Assembly: GCA_964458085.1 (NCBI GenBank)
Contig: CAYWFF010000001.1
Location: forward strand, 1-64,000
DNA from: CAYWFF01 sp964458085
Lineage (GTDB): Bacteria; Patescibacteriota; Microgenomatia; UBA8517
Direction of reading: 5' to 3'
Length of the DNA stretch: 64,000 nt
The position numbers and the translations under genes were made by a program. Under the pieces are notes generated by a model, which was not told the DNA's origin, did not search any database, and saw only the letters and a program-made list of their open reading frames with translations. Shown piece by piece: positions 44,811 to 54,780 of this stretch. Positions within the stretch are counted from its first letter, which is position 1. Each line of letters begins with the position of its first letter.

Positions 44811-45689
44811 TTGCTCGAAAAATTGTTTCCGAGCGATTACACAAAGGGTAACAAGAGAAGAACTCAAAGTAACTTGAGGTTTGGTGTGGTGGGCATTATT
44901 CTTGTTTTAGTAATAGGTGGATGGTACTTGTTCACTTCTCGTAATCAGGTAATGCTTTCAACCGAAGAACAAATAAAGCAATTAGAAGAAAAAATCGCTT
45001 CTGATCCTCAATATCAGGACAGAAGATCACAGACATACAAGGATGCACAGAACCAGTTGTGTTTGTTGAAAGCTCGTCCTACCGATCAACGAGAAAAAGC
45101 AATTACTTCAATAAAGGCTTTCATTGATGATGAAAATGCCAAGGTTGATTTTTCCTGTGGAGAGTTTAGAAGGCCAGCATTTTTAGGAGCCTCACAAGCA
45201 GAGAGATATTTAGTAGATAACAACGAAATTATCATCAATACAGCTACGAATCATGTCGCTGAGATACCTGTTCAGGATAACTGGGTATATCAAAAGGACG
45301 GAACACGTTTTGGTAATACATCTTCAAATCTACCCTTATATAGCCAGACAGAGATTGAGGAATTAGCCAAGAACTTTCTGACTAAACATTCTCAAGCAAT
45401 TGGGTCGATTGACCTCTCCTCACTAAAGTTTGAGATTGGCAAGAAGAGCAATGGGACCAGTTCAACAAATTATTTCCTTACTTGGAGTGGTGAACAGAAA
45501 AAAAGGAAATTACCAGAGCCTCAAAAGACATGCAGTAAGGATTTAGCACCAGAAGCAATCCAATACTACGAATCCGATGGAACGCCTTGTTACACAAATT
45601 ACGAAGAAAACTATAACCCTCAACTAAGCATTGCATTTACGAACGAAGGGAGGCTTGTCAGTTTTAGTAGTTCTTTGGAGGTAGAGTAA
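44811..45689 (+). CDS. Membrane-anchored island protein, unknown
   Basis: 292 residues starting at TTG (MLEKLFPSDYTKGN). One membrane helix (about 24-42), then a large extracytoplasmic region with paired Cys (CKSL-like QLCLLKA, DFSCGEF, KTCSKD, TPCYTNY). No known family. It ends directly where the next gene begins (TAA then ATG, no gap), so they are translated together. Confidence 0.7.
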   Translation: MLEKLFPSDYTKGNKRRTQSNLRFGVVGIILVLVIGGWYLFTSRNQVMLSTEEQIKQLEEKIASDPQYQDRRSQTYKDAQNQLCLLKARPTDQREKAITSIKAFIDDENAKVDFSCGEFRRPAFLGASQAERYLVDNNEIIINTATNHVAEIPVQDNWVYQKDGTRFGNTSSNLPLYSQTEIEELAKNFLTKHSQAIGSIDLSSLKFEIGKKSNGTSSTNYFLTWSGEQKKRKLPEPQKTCSKDLAPEAIQYYESDGTPCYTNYEENYNPQLSIAFTNEGRLVSFSSSLEVE

Positions 45690-46838
45690 ATGAAGTTCGG
45701 TATTAGAACACCATCACTCAAAAGGAGGATAGCAGCCAGAACATCTTGGAAACGCTTTGTAAGGCACAGTATGGGCTTGAAAGCTCCCAGAGGGATGGGA
45801 ATAATAACAAACCCAAAAAAGGCTTTGTATAACAAAGTTTATAACAAGACATCTGTGAGTGTCGATGACTTGCTGAAAGGACATTCTCCTATTCCAGCAG
45901 TACCATCTCTCACACATAAACCAAATATGGAAGAACAACCACAAGCAGGTATACAAATAAACAATACAGGTAACATTATCAGGAGTTCGAGTCGAGCACT
46001 TACAGTTACAAGCAAGAACTTTCAGGAATTGCGACAGCAGATTACTGATATTTACAATCAGAGAGTTGAATTGCTCAAGAAACTGAGTAACGCAAAGACT
46101 AAATTATTTTTACTTACCACTCTTCACTTTGGAAGCTATCTGTTCATCGTTGGTTTTTTCTACAAGAAAATTGCTGAAACAAGGAAGGCACAGCAGGAAG
46201 TTGTCAAAGAATTAGAGAAACAAGTTTCCGAGACATTTGTGAAGTTGACTTTTGCAGACAAATCTCAATTAGAGAAAAGTTGGCTCAATTGTATTGATGC
46301 TTTCAAAGAACTAATGAGTAGCGAGAAGATATGGGATATTACTTATGCTGAAAATGTGAATAGAGCACAGGCAAGAACAGTAGCCCAGACAGCAACCAAA
46401 CGTACTCCTATCACCAAAACTGAAAGGAATCTTGAGTTCATCAAGAGCGATTTGCCGTTCTTATTTCTTCCAAATGAAAATGGCCCAGACCTATTTTTCT
46501 TTCCAACCTTTCTCCTTCTTTTCAAAGACAATCAGGAGTTTGGTATTTTCGACCTGAAAGAAATCAAAGCCAACATGAAATTATCAGGATACATTGAGGA
46601 GGAGGGTGTTCCGAAGGACACTGAAATCATTCAACACACTTGGAAAAAGGCAAACAAAGATGGATCAATGGACAAGCGATTCAAAGGCAATTATCAAATC
46701 CCAGTAGTGAAGTACGGAGATGTCACTTTTGAATCGGAGGGTGGTCTTGAGGAGTCATTCATGTTTAGCAACTTTGATGCTTTTACTGATTTTTCAAAGA
46801 CCTACGAATACCATGTTTCCTTATTAGGAAAACTCTAA
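45690..46838 (+). CDS. Island protein with basic N-terminus and membrane helix, unknown
   Basis: 382 residues. The N-terminal 60 residues (ARTSWKRFVRHSMGLKAPRG, then KKALYNKVYNKTS) resemble short basic modules seen at the N-terminus of phage/ICE-encoded proteins. A hydrophobic helix (LFLLTTLHFGSYLFIVGFF) lies around 146-165, followed by coiled coil and a globular C-terminal domain. Cotranscribed with its neighbours on both sides. Confidence 0.7.
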   Translation: MKFGIRTPSLKRRIAARTSWKRFVRHSMGLKAPRGMGIITNPKKALYNKVYNKTSVSVDDLLKGHSPIPAVPSLTHKPNMEEQPQAGIQINNTGNIIRSSSRALTVTSKNFQELRQQITDIYNQRVELLKKLSNAKTKLFLLTTLHFGSYLFIVGFFYKKIAETRKAQQEVVKELEKQVSETFVKLTFADKSQLEKSWLNCIDAFKELMSSEKIWDITYAENVNRAQARTVAQTATKRTPITKTERNLEFIKSDLPFLFLPNENGPDLFFFPTFLLLFKDNQEFGIFDLKEIKANMKLSGYIEEEGVPKDTEIIQHTWKKANKDGSMDKRFKGNYQIPVVKYGDVTFESEGGLEESFMFSNFDAFTDFSKTYEYHVSLLGKL

Positions 46839-46840
46839 TT

Positions 46841-47602
46841 ATGTTTGGATTATTCAATAAGGCTAAGTTCTCCAGTGACGATGAAGCCTCTACAGCCCTT
46901 ATGCGTATCTCCAGTATGGGTTTTGGAAGTGAGCAGGACTTCGCAAAAGATAACATGCTCAAGGTTCTGGCTGAAGTCGAACAGTACGCCAGCAATTTAC
47001 AGAATCCGAAACTGGCTTATTGGTTAGGCATTGCGTGGAGAAACTTTACTGCTTGGCATATTCGAGGTGAGGATAGAAAAGAATATCTGGATAAAGCAGT
47101 GTTCTACTTTGATAAGGCCTTACAACTCTCAAAAGATACTTTACCAATTCAACTTCCACTTGAGAAACGACATAATGCCGATTACTTGGACCAAATTGAT
47201 ATTGCTGGAGAGTTAGGGCACATGCTCGTTGAAGATGCTCCTATACGTGACTTGGATCGAGCAGAAAAGGTACTGCAATTCGTTTTTGATAACACAGAGG
47301 AATACGAACCATGCCTCTGTGCCTATGCAGAGCTGTTTTATAAGCGTGGTGACTATGAGATATCTGCTGAGATCGGACTCAATATCAGCGACAGGTGTGC
47401 AAAGTCCCCAGAATGGAAGGATGATCCACCACCTGCACCATTGGGCATTGTTGGCAGTGCTTATAGGGCGTTAGCAAAACAGGCAAAGAAAGAGGGCAAA
47501 ACCAACGAAGCAATCAAATGGTTCAAGAAAATGAAGGATTTGAAAGTCGCTTCCGACAATGATTTGAAAATCTTGGAAAAGCTGAAATCTGCTGGCCTAT
47601 AA
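46841..47602 (+). CDS. TPR-like repeat protein of the island
   Basis: 253 residues. Helical-repeat pattern typical of tetratricopeptides (KAVFYFDKALQLSK, RDLDRAEKVLQFVFDN, EAIKWFKKMKDLKV). Cytosolic. Two bases after the upstream membrane protein; probably a scaffold for it. No enzymatic residues seen. Confidence 0.7.
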   Translation: MFGLFNKAKFSSDDEASTALMRISSMGFGSEQDFAKDNMLKVLAEVEQYASNLQNPKLAYWLGIAWRNFTAWHIRGEDRKEYLDKAVFYFDKALQLSKDTLPIQLPLEKRHNADYLDQIDIAGELGHMLVEDAPIRDLDRAEKVLQFVFDNTEEYEPCLCAYAELFYKRGDYEISAEIGLNISDRCAKSPEWKDDPPPAPLGIVGSAYRALAKQAKKEGKTNEAIKWFKKMKDLKVASDNDLKILEKLKSAGL

Positions 47603-47648
47603 CTCTAATTGAAGTCTGTATCAAGTCTTGGTATAATTCCGATCAAAT

Positions 47649-48089
47649 ATGGCAGAACGACTACCAGCACCGATTAGTCCAGTTGACGCAATAAGATCAA
47701 GGGCTTTTATGGAAAGTTATATCAGGGTCATTCCATCTTTGATTCCTCCTGCAATTATGAATGAAGCACAGTCAATCGTTGCAGCTCATAGGCCTGAAGG
47801 GGTGCTACCTGGCGAAGAACCTGTTTGTATGGCAGGTTTGAAGCCAAAAGATCACGGCTTTCTCAATGGTTTACATTTACGATCTAAGGATGAGCAAAGA
47901 AAGATTTTTGCACAGAAAAGATCGGAGTATGCTGGTGACCCAGTAGCCCAGCAACAGATTGATGTTTACGATGGCGATACTGAGTACCATGTCAAGATGA
48001 GGGAGTTTAGTGATGCTTTGAAATCAGGTAATTCCCAGAAGGAAGCAGAGTTAGACGCTTGGTTCAAGGAACATTATCCAAACATATAA
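47649..48089 (+). CDS. Island protein, unknown
   Basis: 146 residues, soluble, no recognised domain (PEGVLPGEEPVCMAGLKPKDHGFLNGLHLRSK region). It has its own extended -10 box TGGTATAAT (47629-47637) 11 nt before the ATG. It ends 1 bp before the stop of recombinase 2, which is on the other strand. Confidence 0.6.
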   Translation: MAERLPAPISPVDAIRSRAFMESYIRVIPSLIPPAIMNEAQSIVAAHRPEGVLPGEEPVCMAGLKPKDHGFLNGLHLRSKDEQRKIFAQKRSEYAGDPVAQQQIDVYDGDTEYHVKMREFSDALKSGNSQKEAELDAWFKEHYPNI

Positions 48090-48090
48090 T

Positions 48091-49710
48091 TCAGTTGGCA
48101 AATGTGGGCGTGTAGTTATTTGACATAAGAAACTCTCGATAATAGTTTCCCACATAGTCAGTTAGTGCGAGCCAAGTATCACTTATCCGAACTAGCCTCA
48201 AATTTTCAAGTACTTTGAAGGCATCGGTATAAGTAACATTTACAACTTCTTTATCTTTTATCCAGATTTTGCATGCAAACCATCTTAAGAACTGTTTTTT
48301 CTCCTTTTTATTAAATGCTTTATATAGCTTGGGTAATTGCTTTAAGAATTTAATAATAGTATCTATTTTCTTGTCATCCAAGTTAGCTGAAGGCTTGGAA
48401 AGCTTTGCAATATCAGCCTCTACGGATTTAAGTTCATCCTTCAAAGGTAAATACTTCTTTTCAATTCTATCTTGAGGCATTACTTCTGCAATCATCTGAT
48501 CTTCAAGTTTGTCCATTTTCTTTTCTATCACTGCTTTTCGGTCTTTCAGTGCCTTTGTTCGTGATGGAATATCATCTCCTTGTTCTTTCATAACCTCTTC
48601 GAGCTCAGTTCTCAAGCCCTTGAAAAATCTCTCATCAAACTTGATGTTAGCCATAAACTTTTCTAATTGCTTATGAACTTTATCCATCGGAGCATAGGAT
48701 TGTTTGCAAACCTTTCCTTTTCTTGAACCTAGACATCGATAATACTTAAAAACCCTTCCATCTGGTTTGACGTGTTGCTCACCAGACATAAGAGTTCCAC
48801 ATTCATCACAAAAGACCAATCCTGCAAGAAACCAATTGTGTTTTCTTGACCTGTCAGCACCTTTGTTATGTTTAGCTAAGATTGCCTTAGACTTTTCTAT
48901 ATCTTCCATTGTTACTATTGATTTATGTTTACCGTCATACATTTTCCCACAATATAACACCTTTCCAGCATAGCGTACATCAGTAAGTATTCTGTGAATA
49001 TTGCTGGAACTAACTCTTTTTCCGTTCTTGGTTCTAAAGCCTTCTTGATACATTTCTTCTTCAAGGGAATAGATGGAGTGATTACCTGTATGAAATCTTC
49101 TGAAAATTTCTTTAATAAAGTAGACTCTTTCTTTATCAATTTTCCAGGCAACGCCTTTTTTATAAGAGTTTAGATATCCAATGACTGCAACTCCTGGTTG
49201 AAAACCTTTCTCTGCAAGTGCTACCATTGTTCTTTTTGTCTTCTGTCCTGTTATTTCCCTTTGAAGCTGATTTGCTCCAGCCATTACTAAGTCCACAAAT
49301 TTACCAACTGGATCATCACCAAAGTTAGGTTGTTGTGTGGCTATTAGTTCAACACTGTGTTTTTTAAGAAACGATTTTACAGCTAAATGGTCTTGTGCAT
49401 CTCTTGCGAATCTATCTGTTTCCTCTAACAAAACAATATCAACATCCTTATCTTTCTCACATCGCTCAAGCATTCTTGTAAATTCTGGCCTACCAGTTGT
49501 ACTACCACCACTCTTGCCTCCGTCTTTATAGATTTCTAATATTCTCCAGTTATGTTCTCTTGCATATTTAACCAACCTATCTACTTGATCATCTAGAGAA
49601 TGTCCTTCCCGAACCTGTCTATCTGTGCTTACTCTTGCGTATATTAGACAGCTTTTGATTCTAGCTTGATCTTCTATATGAGAAATATTTGTTGTATATG
49701 TCATTTTCAA
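48091..49710 (-). CDS. Large serine recombinase 2 (integrase)
   Basis: 539 residues: resolvase catalytic domain (YARVSTDRQVREGHSLDDQ, nucleophile Ser about 26; GRPEFTRMLERCEK; DRFARDAQDH), recombinase domain, zinc ribbon (CDECGTLM ... YYRCLGSRKGKVCKQ) and a coiled coil (about 370-440). It is not closely similar to recombinase 1. A region of interleaved inverted repeats lies just before its start codon, where serine integrases often have their att site. Confidence 0.93.
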   Translation of the reverse strand: MKMTYTTNISHIEDQARIKSCLIYARVSTDRQVREGHSLDDQVDRLVKYAREHNWRILEIYKDGGKSGGSTTGRPEFTRMLERCEKDKDVDIVLLEETDRFARDAQDHLAVKSFLKKHSVELIATQQPNFGDDPVGKFVDLVMAGANQLQREITGQKTKRTMVALAEKGFQPGVAVIGYLNSYKKGVAWKIDKERVYFIKEIFRRFHTGNHSIYSLEEEMYQEGFRTKNGKRVSSSNIHRILTDVRYAGKVLYCGKMYDGKHKSIVTMEDIEKSKAILAKHNKGADRSRKHNWFLAGLVFCDECGTLMSGEQHVKPDGRVFKYYRCLGSRKGKVCKQSYAPMDKVHKQLEKFMANIKFDERFFKGLRTELEEVMKEQGDDIPSRTKALKDRKAVIEKKMDKLEDQMIAEVMPQDRIEKKYLPLKDELKSVEADIAKLSKPSANLDDKKIDTIIKFLKQLPKLYKAFNKKEKKQFLRWFACKIWIKDKEVVNVTYTDAFKVLENLRLVRISDTWLALTDYVGNYYREFLMSNNYTPTFAN

Positions 49711-49728
49711 TACTTTTTCATAACTTTA

Positions 49729-49807
49729 ATGGCCGCCTGGTGAGCTCAACCCAATTGGTATGGATTGTCCAGACGGCCATCAAAAAAACCAATTGGTTGT
49801 TGAACTC
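49729..49807. repeat. Interleaved inverted repeats (A-B-A'-B')
   Basis: Repeat A: ATGGCCGCCTGG (49729-49740) with CCAGACGGCCAT (49769-49780), one mismatch. Repeat B: GAGCTCAACCCAATTGGT (49742-49759) with ACCAATTGGTTGTTGAACTC (49788-49807), imperfect. The B arms straddle the right A arm, so the two stems could form only a pseudoknot in RNA. It lies between recombinase 2 and the next gene, so it may be an attachment/resolution site or a bidirectional regulatory structure. Confidence 0.6.
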
Positions 49808-49839
49808 AATTTAATTGAAGCATAAATGTCAAATATTTG

Positions 49840-51435
49840 TCAACTCGCTCTTGCTTCAATATCTTCAAGCTCATTTTGAACCCATTCTTGGTTAACTTCA
49901 ATGTCTTTGTTTAGCAAATACTTTTCTTTATTTTCTAATTCAAATTCCCAATGTCCCATTTCAACCGCCCGAAAAGTCTGAAGTATACTTTCCACATCTG
50001 AATTGTGTGTGTTAATAAACAATTCAATTTCACTTTTAGCTCGTTCAATAGTTCCAAAGGGATTTTTGGGATTACTGCTTAATAGCTCTCCATCATAATG
50101 ATTATCACTAATTGTTTCTGTTAAAGCTATTCTTTCCTTTATCTCTTTAATTTTGTTTGTGGCATTAGTCACAAATTCTATAAGTGCATCTTCATAATCT
50201 TTTTTGGATATTTTTACGTCTGCCATATCGCTTTTAAACCAATCTTTGTTTACTTTTACAGGTAACAAAGTAGTCAAAATTGTTACTATAAATGATTGCT
50301 GTTGTCGGTATCTTTTAATAAGATATTCATCATGAGGGGAGGAGACAACAATAGCTTGTCTGCTTCTTTCTTCTTTTTCTGTAAGGTTTATATCCCCTGG
50401 ATATACAATACCCTTTGTGTCAGTGTACCTTAGCTCTATGCAGTCTTCACTTAGAGGGTTATAGCCTCTATCTTTTTCTCCAGGCTCTCCAGCATATTTC
50501 TGATATCTTCTATCCCAATCATAATAACTTCCAGCCTCAATACCTTCCACCTCTTTGATACTCCACTTTTTAGCTTTACGATCATAATGTCTAATCTTTC
50601 CTGTTGCTTTAACAAGCTCACCATCGATGACTGCTTTTTTTATCCTCTCTTTTTGTTCATCTATAGCTTTTTGCCAAGTTTCATACTCTTTCTTGCTTGG
50701 TTTTTCTAATGCATGTGCTTTTTCTTTTAGAACAATATCTTTAAGCTCATCATCTGACTTACCAACATACTCTTTATACTCTTTCCAAAGATAAGGCTCT
50801 TCACCTATCTTGTCTTTGAATCTCTTATAATTATCTGCTCCGTTTTTTAATCTATTTGTAGCTTTACTTATCAGCTCTTCTTTAGTTTTCCCATATCTGT
50901 CCATCCACCATAAATATTCATCCAAAAGTTCAAATTCTTCGTCTAGCTTTTCTTTTACTTTCAGCTTGTAGAATGCTTCTTGTTTGGCCAAACCATGCCT
51001 CCCATCTATTTGTAAAACCTCTTTTTTAATGGATTTTTTTGCCCTTTTAATCGCTTCGTTATATTCAGTTTTTGTCACAATTACAGGAATATTTTCAACA
51101 TACTCAATTGCTTTATTTAGAATTGGAGATATCGAAAGCAGATAAGTTAAAGGTGAAATTTGTTTTTTATATAAGTTTAATTCTAATAAAAGAATTTCAA
51201 TTGTCGGTAGAAGTCTAGTCCACACTTCTTCTTTAAGGGAAATGTAGAAATTATATTTTTCAACTTGTTCATTTGGGCATGCTGAAACAATAGTCTTTAT
51301 TTGACTCTGAACCTCTGGAGGGAGCTCACCATTATTTACCTTGTCAAATGCTTCCATTTGAAGTTTGACTATTAGCTTTGCTCTTTCTTTTGGTGTCATG
51401 AATATAGACACTTTGTTTATATTTAGGTTTCTCAT
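49840..51435 (-). CDS. Large helical island protein, unknown
   Basis: 531 residues, highly charged, mostly helical, no membrane segment. Repeated short patterns such as KSDDELKDIVLKEK and KTKEELISKATNRLK resemble spaced helices. The middle has a YDWDRRYQKYAGEPGEKDRGYNPLSED segment. No recognised family. It is the last gene of the leftward replication module. A virion- or conjugation-related structural role is possible but unsupported. Confidence 0.6.
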   Translation of the reverse strand: MRNLNINKVSIFMTPKERAKLIVKLQMEAFDKVNNGELPPEVQSQIKTIVSACPNEQVEKYNFYISLKEEVWTRLLPTIEILLLELNLYKKQISPLTYLLSISPILNKAIEYVENIPVIVTKTEYNEAIKRAKKSIKKEVLQIDGRHGLAKQEAFYKLKVKEKLDEEFELLDEYLWWMDRYGKTKEELISKATNRLKNGADNYKRFKDKIGEEPYLWKEYKEYVGKSDDELKDIVLKEKAHALEKPSKKEYETWQKAIDEQKERIKKAVIDGELVKATGKIRHYDRKAKKWSIKEVEGIEAGSYYDWDRRYQKYAGEPGEKDRGYNPLSEDCIELRYTDTKGIVYPGDINLTEKEERSRQAIVVSSPHDEYLIKRYRQQQSFIVTILTTLLPVKVNKDWFKSDMADVKISKKDYEDALIEFVTNATNKIKEIKERIALTETISDNHYDGELLSSNPKNPFGTIERAKSEIELFINTHNSDVESILQTFRAVEMGHWEFELENKEKYLLNKDIEVNQEWVQNELEDIEARAS

Positions 51436-51437
51436 GA

Positions 51438-51812
51438 TTATTTTCTTTTTACGGTCTTTCGTTGCATAAGAATACTTTCAATCATTTCAATACGGCCATC
51501 TAAGTTTGCTGTTTCCATGGCTTTTAATGTATGGCTGCAAATATAAGCAATTGTGTTGGCTACATTAGGAGGTATAGAGCCGTTCCTTACTCCATTTATA
51601 GTTTCCTCAAGAATCTCAACAACATCACTTGGCGTTTTTACATCTCGTTCTGGTAAAGATAATCTATCTCTTTTCGATGATTTTCCTCCTTTAACCACAG
51701 CCAAACTATGATCTTCTTTAGTGTCTGGGTTGTGAGCAAAGCAATAGTTCGATTTTTTCATAGCATTAGCACCACACCTTTCTCCGTTAGTTTTTGTATA
51801 AGTACATTTCAT
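51438..51812 (-). CDS. Zn-binding small protein with C-x-C-type N-terminal finger
   Basis: 124 residues: an N-terminal metal site (C-x9-C-x9-C-x3-H: CTYTKTNGERCGANAMKKSNYCFAHNP), then a helical domain (PNVANTIAYICSHTLKAME). Small proteins of this type occur on phages and integrated elements of CPR and Firmicutes; function unknown. Its ATG overlaps the upstream gene's stop by 4 bp. Confidence 0.65.
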   Translation of the reverse strand: MKCTYTKTNGERCGANAMKKSNYCFAHNPDTKEDHSLAVVKGGKSSKRDRLSLPERDVKTPSDVVEILEETINGVRNGSIPPNVANTIAYICSHTLKAMETANLDGRIEMIESILMQRKTVKRK

Positions 51813-52324
51813 AAATTTCCTCCTTGTTTATTAGCAACTCTAATGGGGGTAGGGGGTAACTCTTCCTTCTTAGACCACTCGCAATCCTGTCCAAATATTT
51901 CCTTTACTGTGTCTAACAATTGATTTTCATCCATAAAATAAAGCATTTCTCGCTTTCTTCCTTCGTCTTCAATTCTTTCAATAAGTTTTAATGCTGCCTC
52001 GAATTTTTTAACTTTCTCTTTTTTCTCATCATCGTCAAGCAACGTTCTTTCTCCGATTTCTTTATCAAGAGTATCTGCAAACGTTTTAGCTTCTACATAT
52101 CTTTCTAATAGAATCTCACCTGGCCATTCTTGTAAATATCTAACATCTTTATATTTTGCCTCGTTTTCAGCTTGTTCTATCAAGTCTGTCAGCCTTTTTT
52201 CAAGTGTTGCAATTGTTTCCATGCGTGCTCCTGCTTTTTTTGCTACCTTTATGTTTGATTTTGCCTGTTTAATAGCCTTGTTTAACTCAGTAGACATCTT
52301 TGTTGACGATTGGTAGACGTTCAT
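51809..52324 (-). CDS. Helical island protein, unknown
   Basis: 171 residues, two or more long helices with coiled-coil character (ATLEKRLTDLIEQAENEAK). AAGGAGG lies 12 nt before the ATG. It ends in a 4-bp overlap with the Zn-binding protein gene. No family recognised. Confidence 0.6.
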   Translation of the reverse strand: MNVYQSSTKMSTELNKAIKQAKSNIKVAKKAGARMETIATLEKRLTDLIEQAENEAKYKDVRYLQEWPGEILLERYVEAKTFADTLDKEIGERTLLDDDEKKEKVKKFEAALKLIERIEDEGRKREMLYFMDENQLLDTVKEIFGQDCEWSKKEELPPTPIRVANKQGGNL

Positions 52325-52367
52325 GTTTATTTAATCCTCCTTGTTTTCGGAACAAATTGATAATTCG

Positions 52368-52526
52368 GGTAGACGTTAGTATTTATAGAGATATACAAGA
52401 AGCACTCACCAAAATGACATCTGCCTACTAGTATTTGTCTAGAAACCGTAATGTCTACCACTTTTCTTGTTTTATCCCTATTTTTAGGTGTATTTGTTGT
52501 TTTCATATGTCTACCTAATGTCTACC
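52368..52526. repeat. Repeated GTCTACC motif before the 51.8-52.3 kb operon
   Basis: GTCTACC or its complement occurs at 52368-52374, 52453-52459, 52509-52515 and 52520-52526, and again at 52312-52318 inside the next gene. Spacing is uneven and both orientations occur. Possibly a protein-binding array (iteron-like) in the otherwise empty 52325-52521 gap. Confidence 0.4.
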
Positions 52527-54770
52527 CAAACATCTCTAGATTGGGAATTCCATATCTGCGTAATAAATCTTTGACAATGCTGACTTTGACTTTATACCTA
52601 CAATAACCTCTTACTTTTCTTCCTCTTATACCAAATCTTTTAAGTGCTGCACCTACACCTCTACTGGTAAAGTACTGTCTTTGATCTATTTCAAGATATT
52701 CGCTTGCTTTATCTTTTATCTCTTTGTTTTCAAGTTCTACTGTTTCCTGTTGACCAACAAGTTCTCTTAATGCAATTAGGACTGCGGAGTCAAAATCATC
52801 AAGGTCGACACTAGAGGTTTCTTCTGCTCTTCTTATTGCCTCATCTCTTATGTTTTCAAAAGTTCCTGGAAGCTCTGTATCTATTATTTTTGCAATAGAG
52901 AGTAGGGGTTTCCAAAGCTCGTTTTGGCGGTTAAGTAATGCGTTTACTTTAGAATCTGAGCTATATATTTTTGCTATCTTTTCGGAATAATCCAGTGAAA
53001 ATGAGTATAAAAGATTTCTTAGATAACTCCAGTCTTCAGACCCTTCTGTAACAGCGGTATTTCCTTTATCTGGGTTATTGGTTCTTACCATTGTTAGGGT
53101 AATTGACCTGTCTTCTAACACATCATCAAGTCCTGATATGTTGGCAATGGCTTTAGGGCTATAGATTTCAAACGCCTCAATATCAAAGTTGCCTTTTTTG
53201 TTTTTTGTGGTTCTGTATGCAGGTGCTCCTCTTTTGTAGCCTGAATTTAACAATTCCCTTAATTCTTGTTTTCTTGTCTTATCTGAAAGCTGTTCACCTT
53301 CATCAAGTGCCAGTGTCGGTCTTTTTGCTTCAACCAATCTAAAGAGCACTGCAGGAGAGATATTACTTGATATGATTGCGTTAAATGCTAATTTTTCAAT
53401 AATAAGAAGTGTTTTGGTTTTTCCACTTCGTTTTACTCCAACAAGGTATAAATACGGATACGCATCAAAAACAGGGAAACAATATGTTCCCATCAGCCAA
53501 AGAGCAATAATATCTGCATCATTCTCATCTCTGAAATCTACAAATTTTTTTAACACTTCTTTTATTTCTATAAAGGCAAGGGAAGGAGAAACTTTATCTT
53601 TATTGACTAGAAACTTGTTAATATCTTCTACTTTCCATCTCTGAATGTTGTTTGGAACAAGTGATACGTCACGTAGACTGTATGTCTTATTTTCAAAATC
53701 TATATAACCATGTCGGTTTTTGTCTATTCCAACTTGTTTATTGCTAGTAATTACAACTACAGCTTTAGATTTCTCATCATCTACTTGAACTGGTAGCTCG
53801 AATGTATAAAACAATTTGCTGTCTTTATAGTCTACGGCAGGATGAATTTTCGAATCTGACTCTTCATTTAGTAGCTTCACTTTAGGTTTATGAGACTTAG
53901 CTTCATCAAGCAATTTTTGAAAGTCATCAGCAGAATGTCCTTGCTTCACAAAAAAGTCTGTTAAGTCTACTTTTTCTTCACCGTTTTTAGGAAGTTTAAC
54001 AATCCTGGCTCTGTCACCAATAAAACTTGCTACTTTTTTAGCACCTGATACACCTGCTTCATCAGTATCAAAACAAATATATATTTGTTTTACACTTTCG
54101 AACTCTTTTACCCACTCTTTTTTAAAAGTACTTGCACCTGCAGTACTGCTTACGGAAGGAAAGCCGTTTTGCGTGGCTATTATAGCGTCAAACTCACCTT
54201 CACAGATAACTATGTAGGAATGGTTATTCTCTAGTGCCACACTATTAAAGATCGAGGCTTTACCACCTTTTTCATTCCAATATTTTTGTCCCTTATTCTT
54301 TTTTGGATCACGGCGGTGACGAAGGTTTACTAAAACATTATTAACAAACACGGGAAGTACGATACTTTCTCCATCCCATCCGATTCTAAACTTGTTTATG
54401 GTTTCTTCAGTAAGTCCACGCTCTTTGAGTAAATACTCTTTTATACTGTTGGGTATGTTTTGATGATAGTTGTCAACATTTTTAATGCTAAAGTTTTTTT
54501 TCTTTAGCTTTACTTTATATTCAATTCCCCTGTTAATTACCTGTTTTTCAAGTTGAGGCAGGTTATTATCTCCAAGTTTTTCAGTTATGTTCTGCCAACT
54601 GCCTTTAGCTCCACAGCGATGACAAATATAACATCCATCAGCGTTGTTGATATATAAATGCTTTTTTTATCATCACAGAATAAGCATTGTATTTGTGCTT
54701 CTTTGCCTTCGGACACAATTTTGTGTGGTATACTTTTTGCTGACAAGTATTGTTCTACGTTTTGATACAT
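52522..54770 (-). CDS. Toprim primase-helicase with apparent frameshift
   Basis: If one frameshift at an A7 run (54662-54668 on the + strand, T7) is bridged, the product is about 749 residues: zinc ribbon (CLFCDDKK | KHLYINNADGCYICHRCGAKGSW), Toprim primase fold (VICEGEFDAI ... CFDTDEAG) and a helicase-like ATPase (Walker A VKRSGKTKTL, Walker B PTLALDEGEQL). Without the shift the C-terminal part would start at GTG 54351 and lack the zinc ribbon. Either an assembly indel in a homopolymer, a true mutation, or slippage. It would prime or unwind DNA of the excised element. Confidence 0.85.
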
Positions 54771-54780
54771 AAGTCTTGGC

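Noticed and set aside
49729..49807. Simple rho-independent terminator between convergent genes
   Set aside because: The genes on both sides run in the same direction and the two inverted repeats are interleaved; the A-run on the + strand gives no U-tract for the leftward transcript after the hairpin.
54662..54668. Programmed -1 frameshift of the X-XXY-YYZ type in the primase
   Set aside because: In frame 0 the heptamer is T-AAA-AAA, which does not allow good re-pairing in the -1 frame, and no downstream stimulator was recognised; slippage or an indel is more likely.
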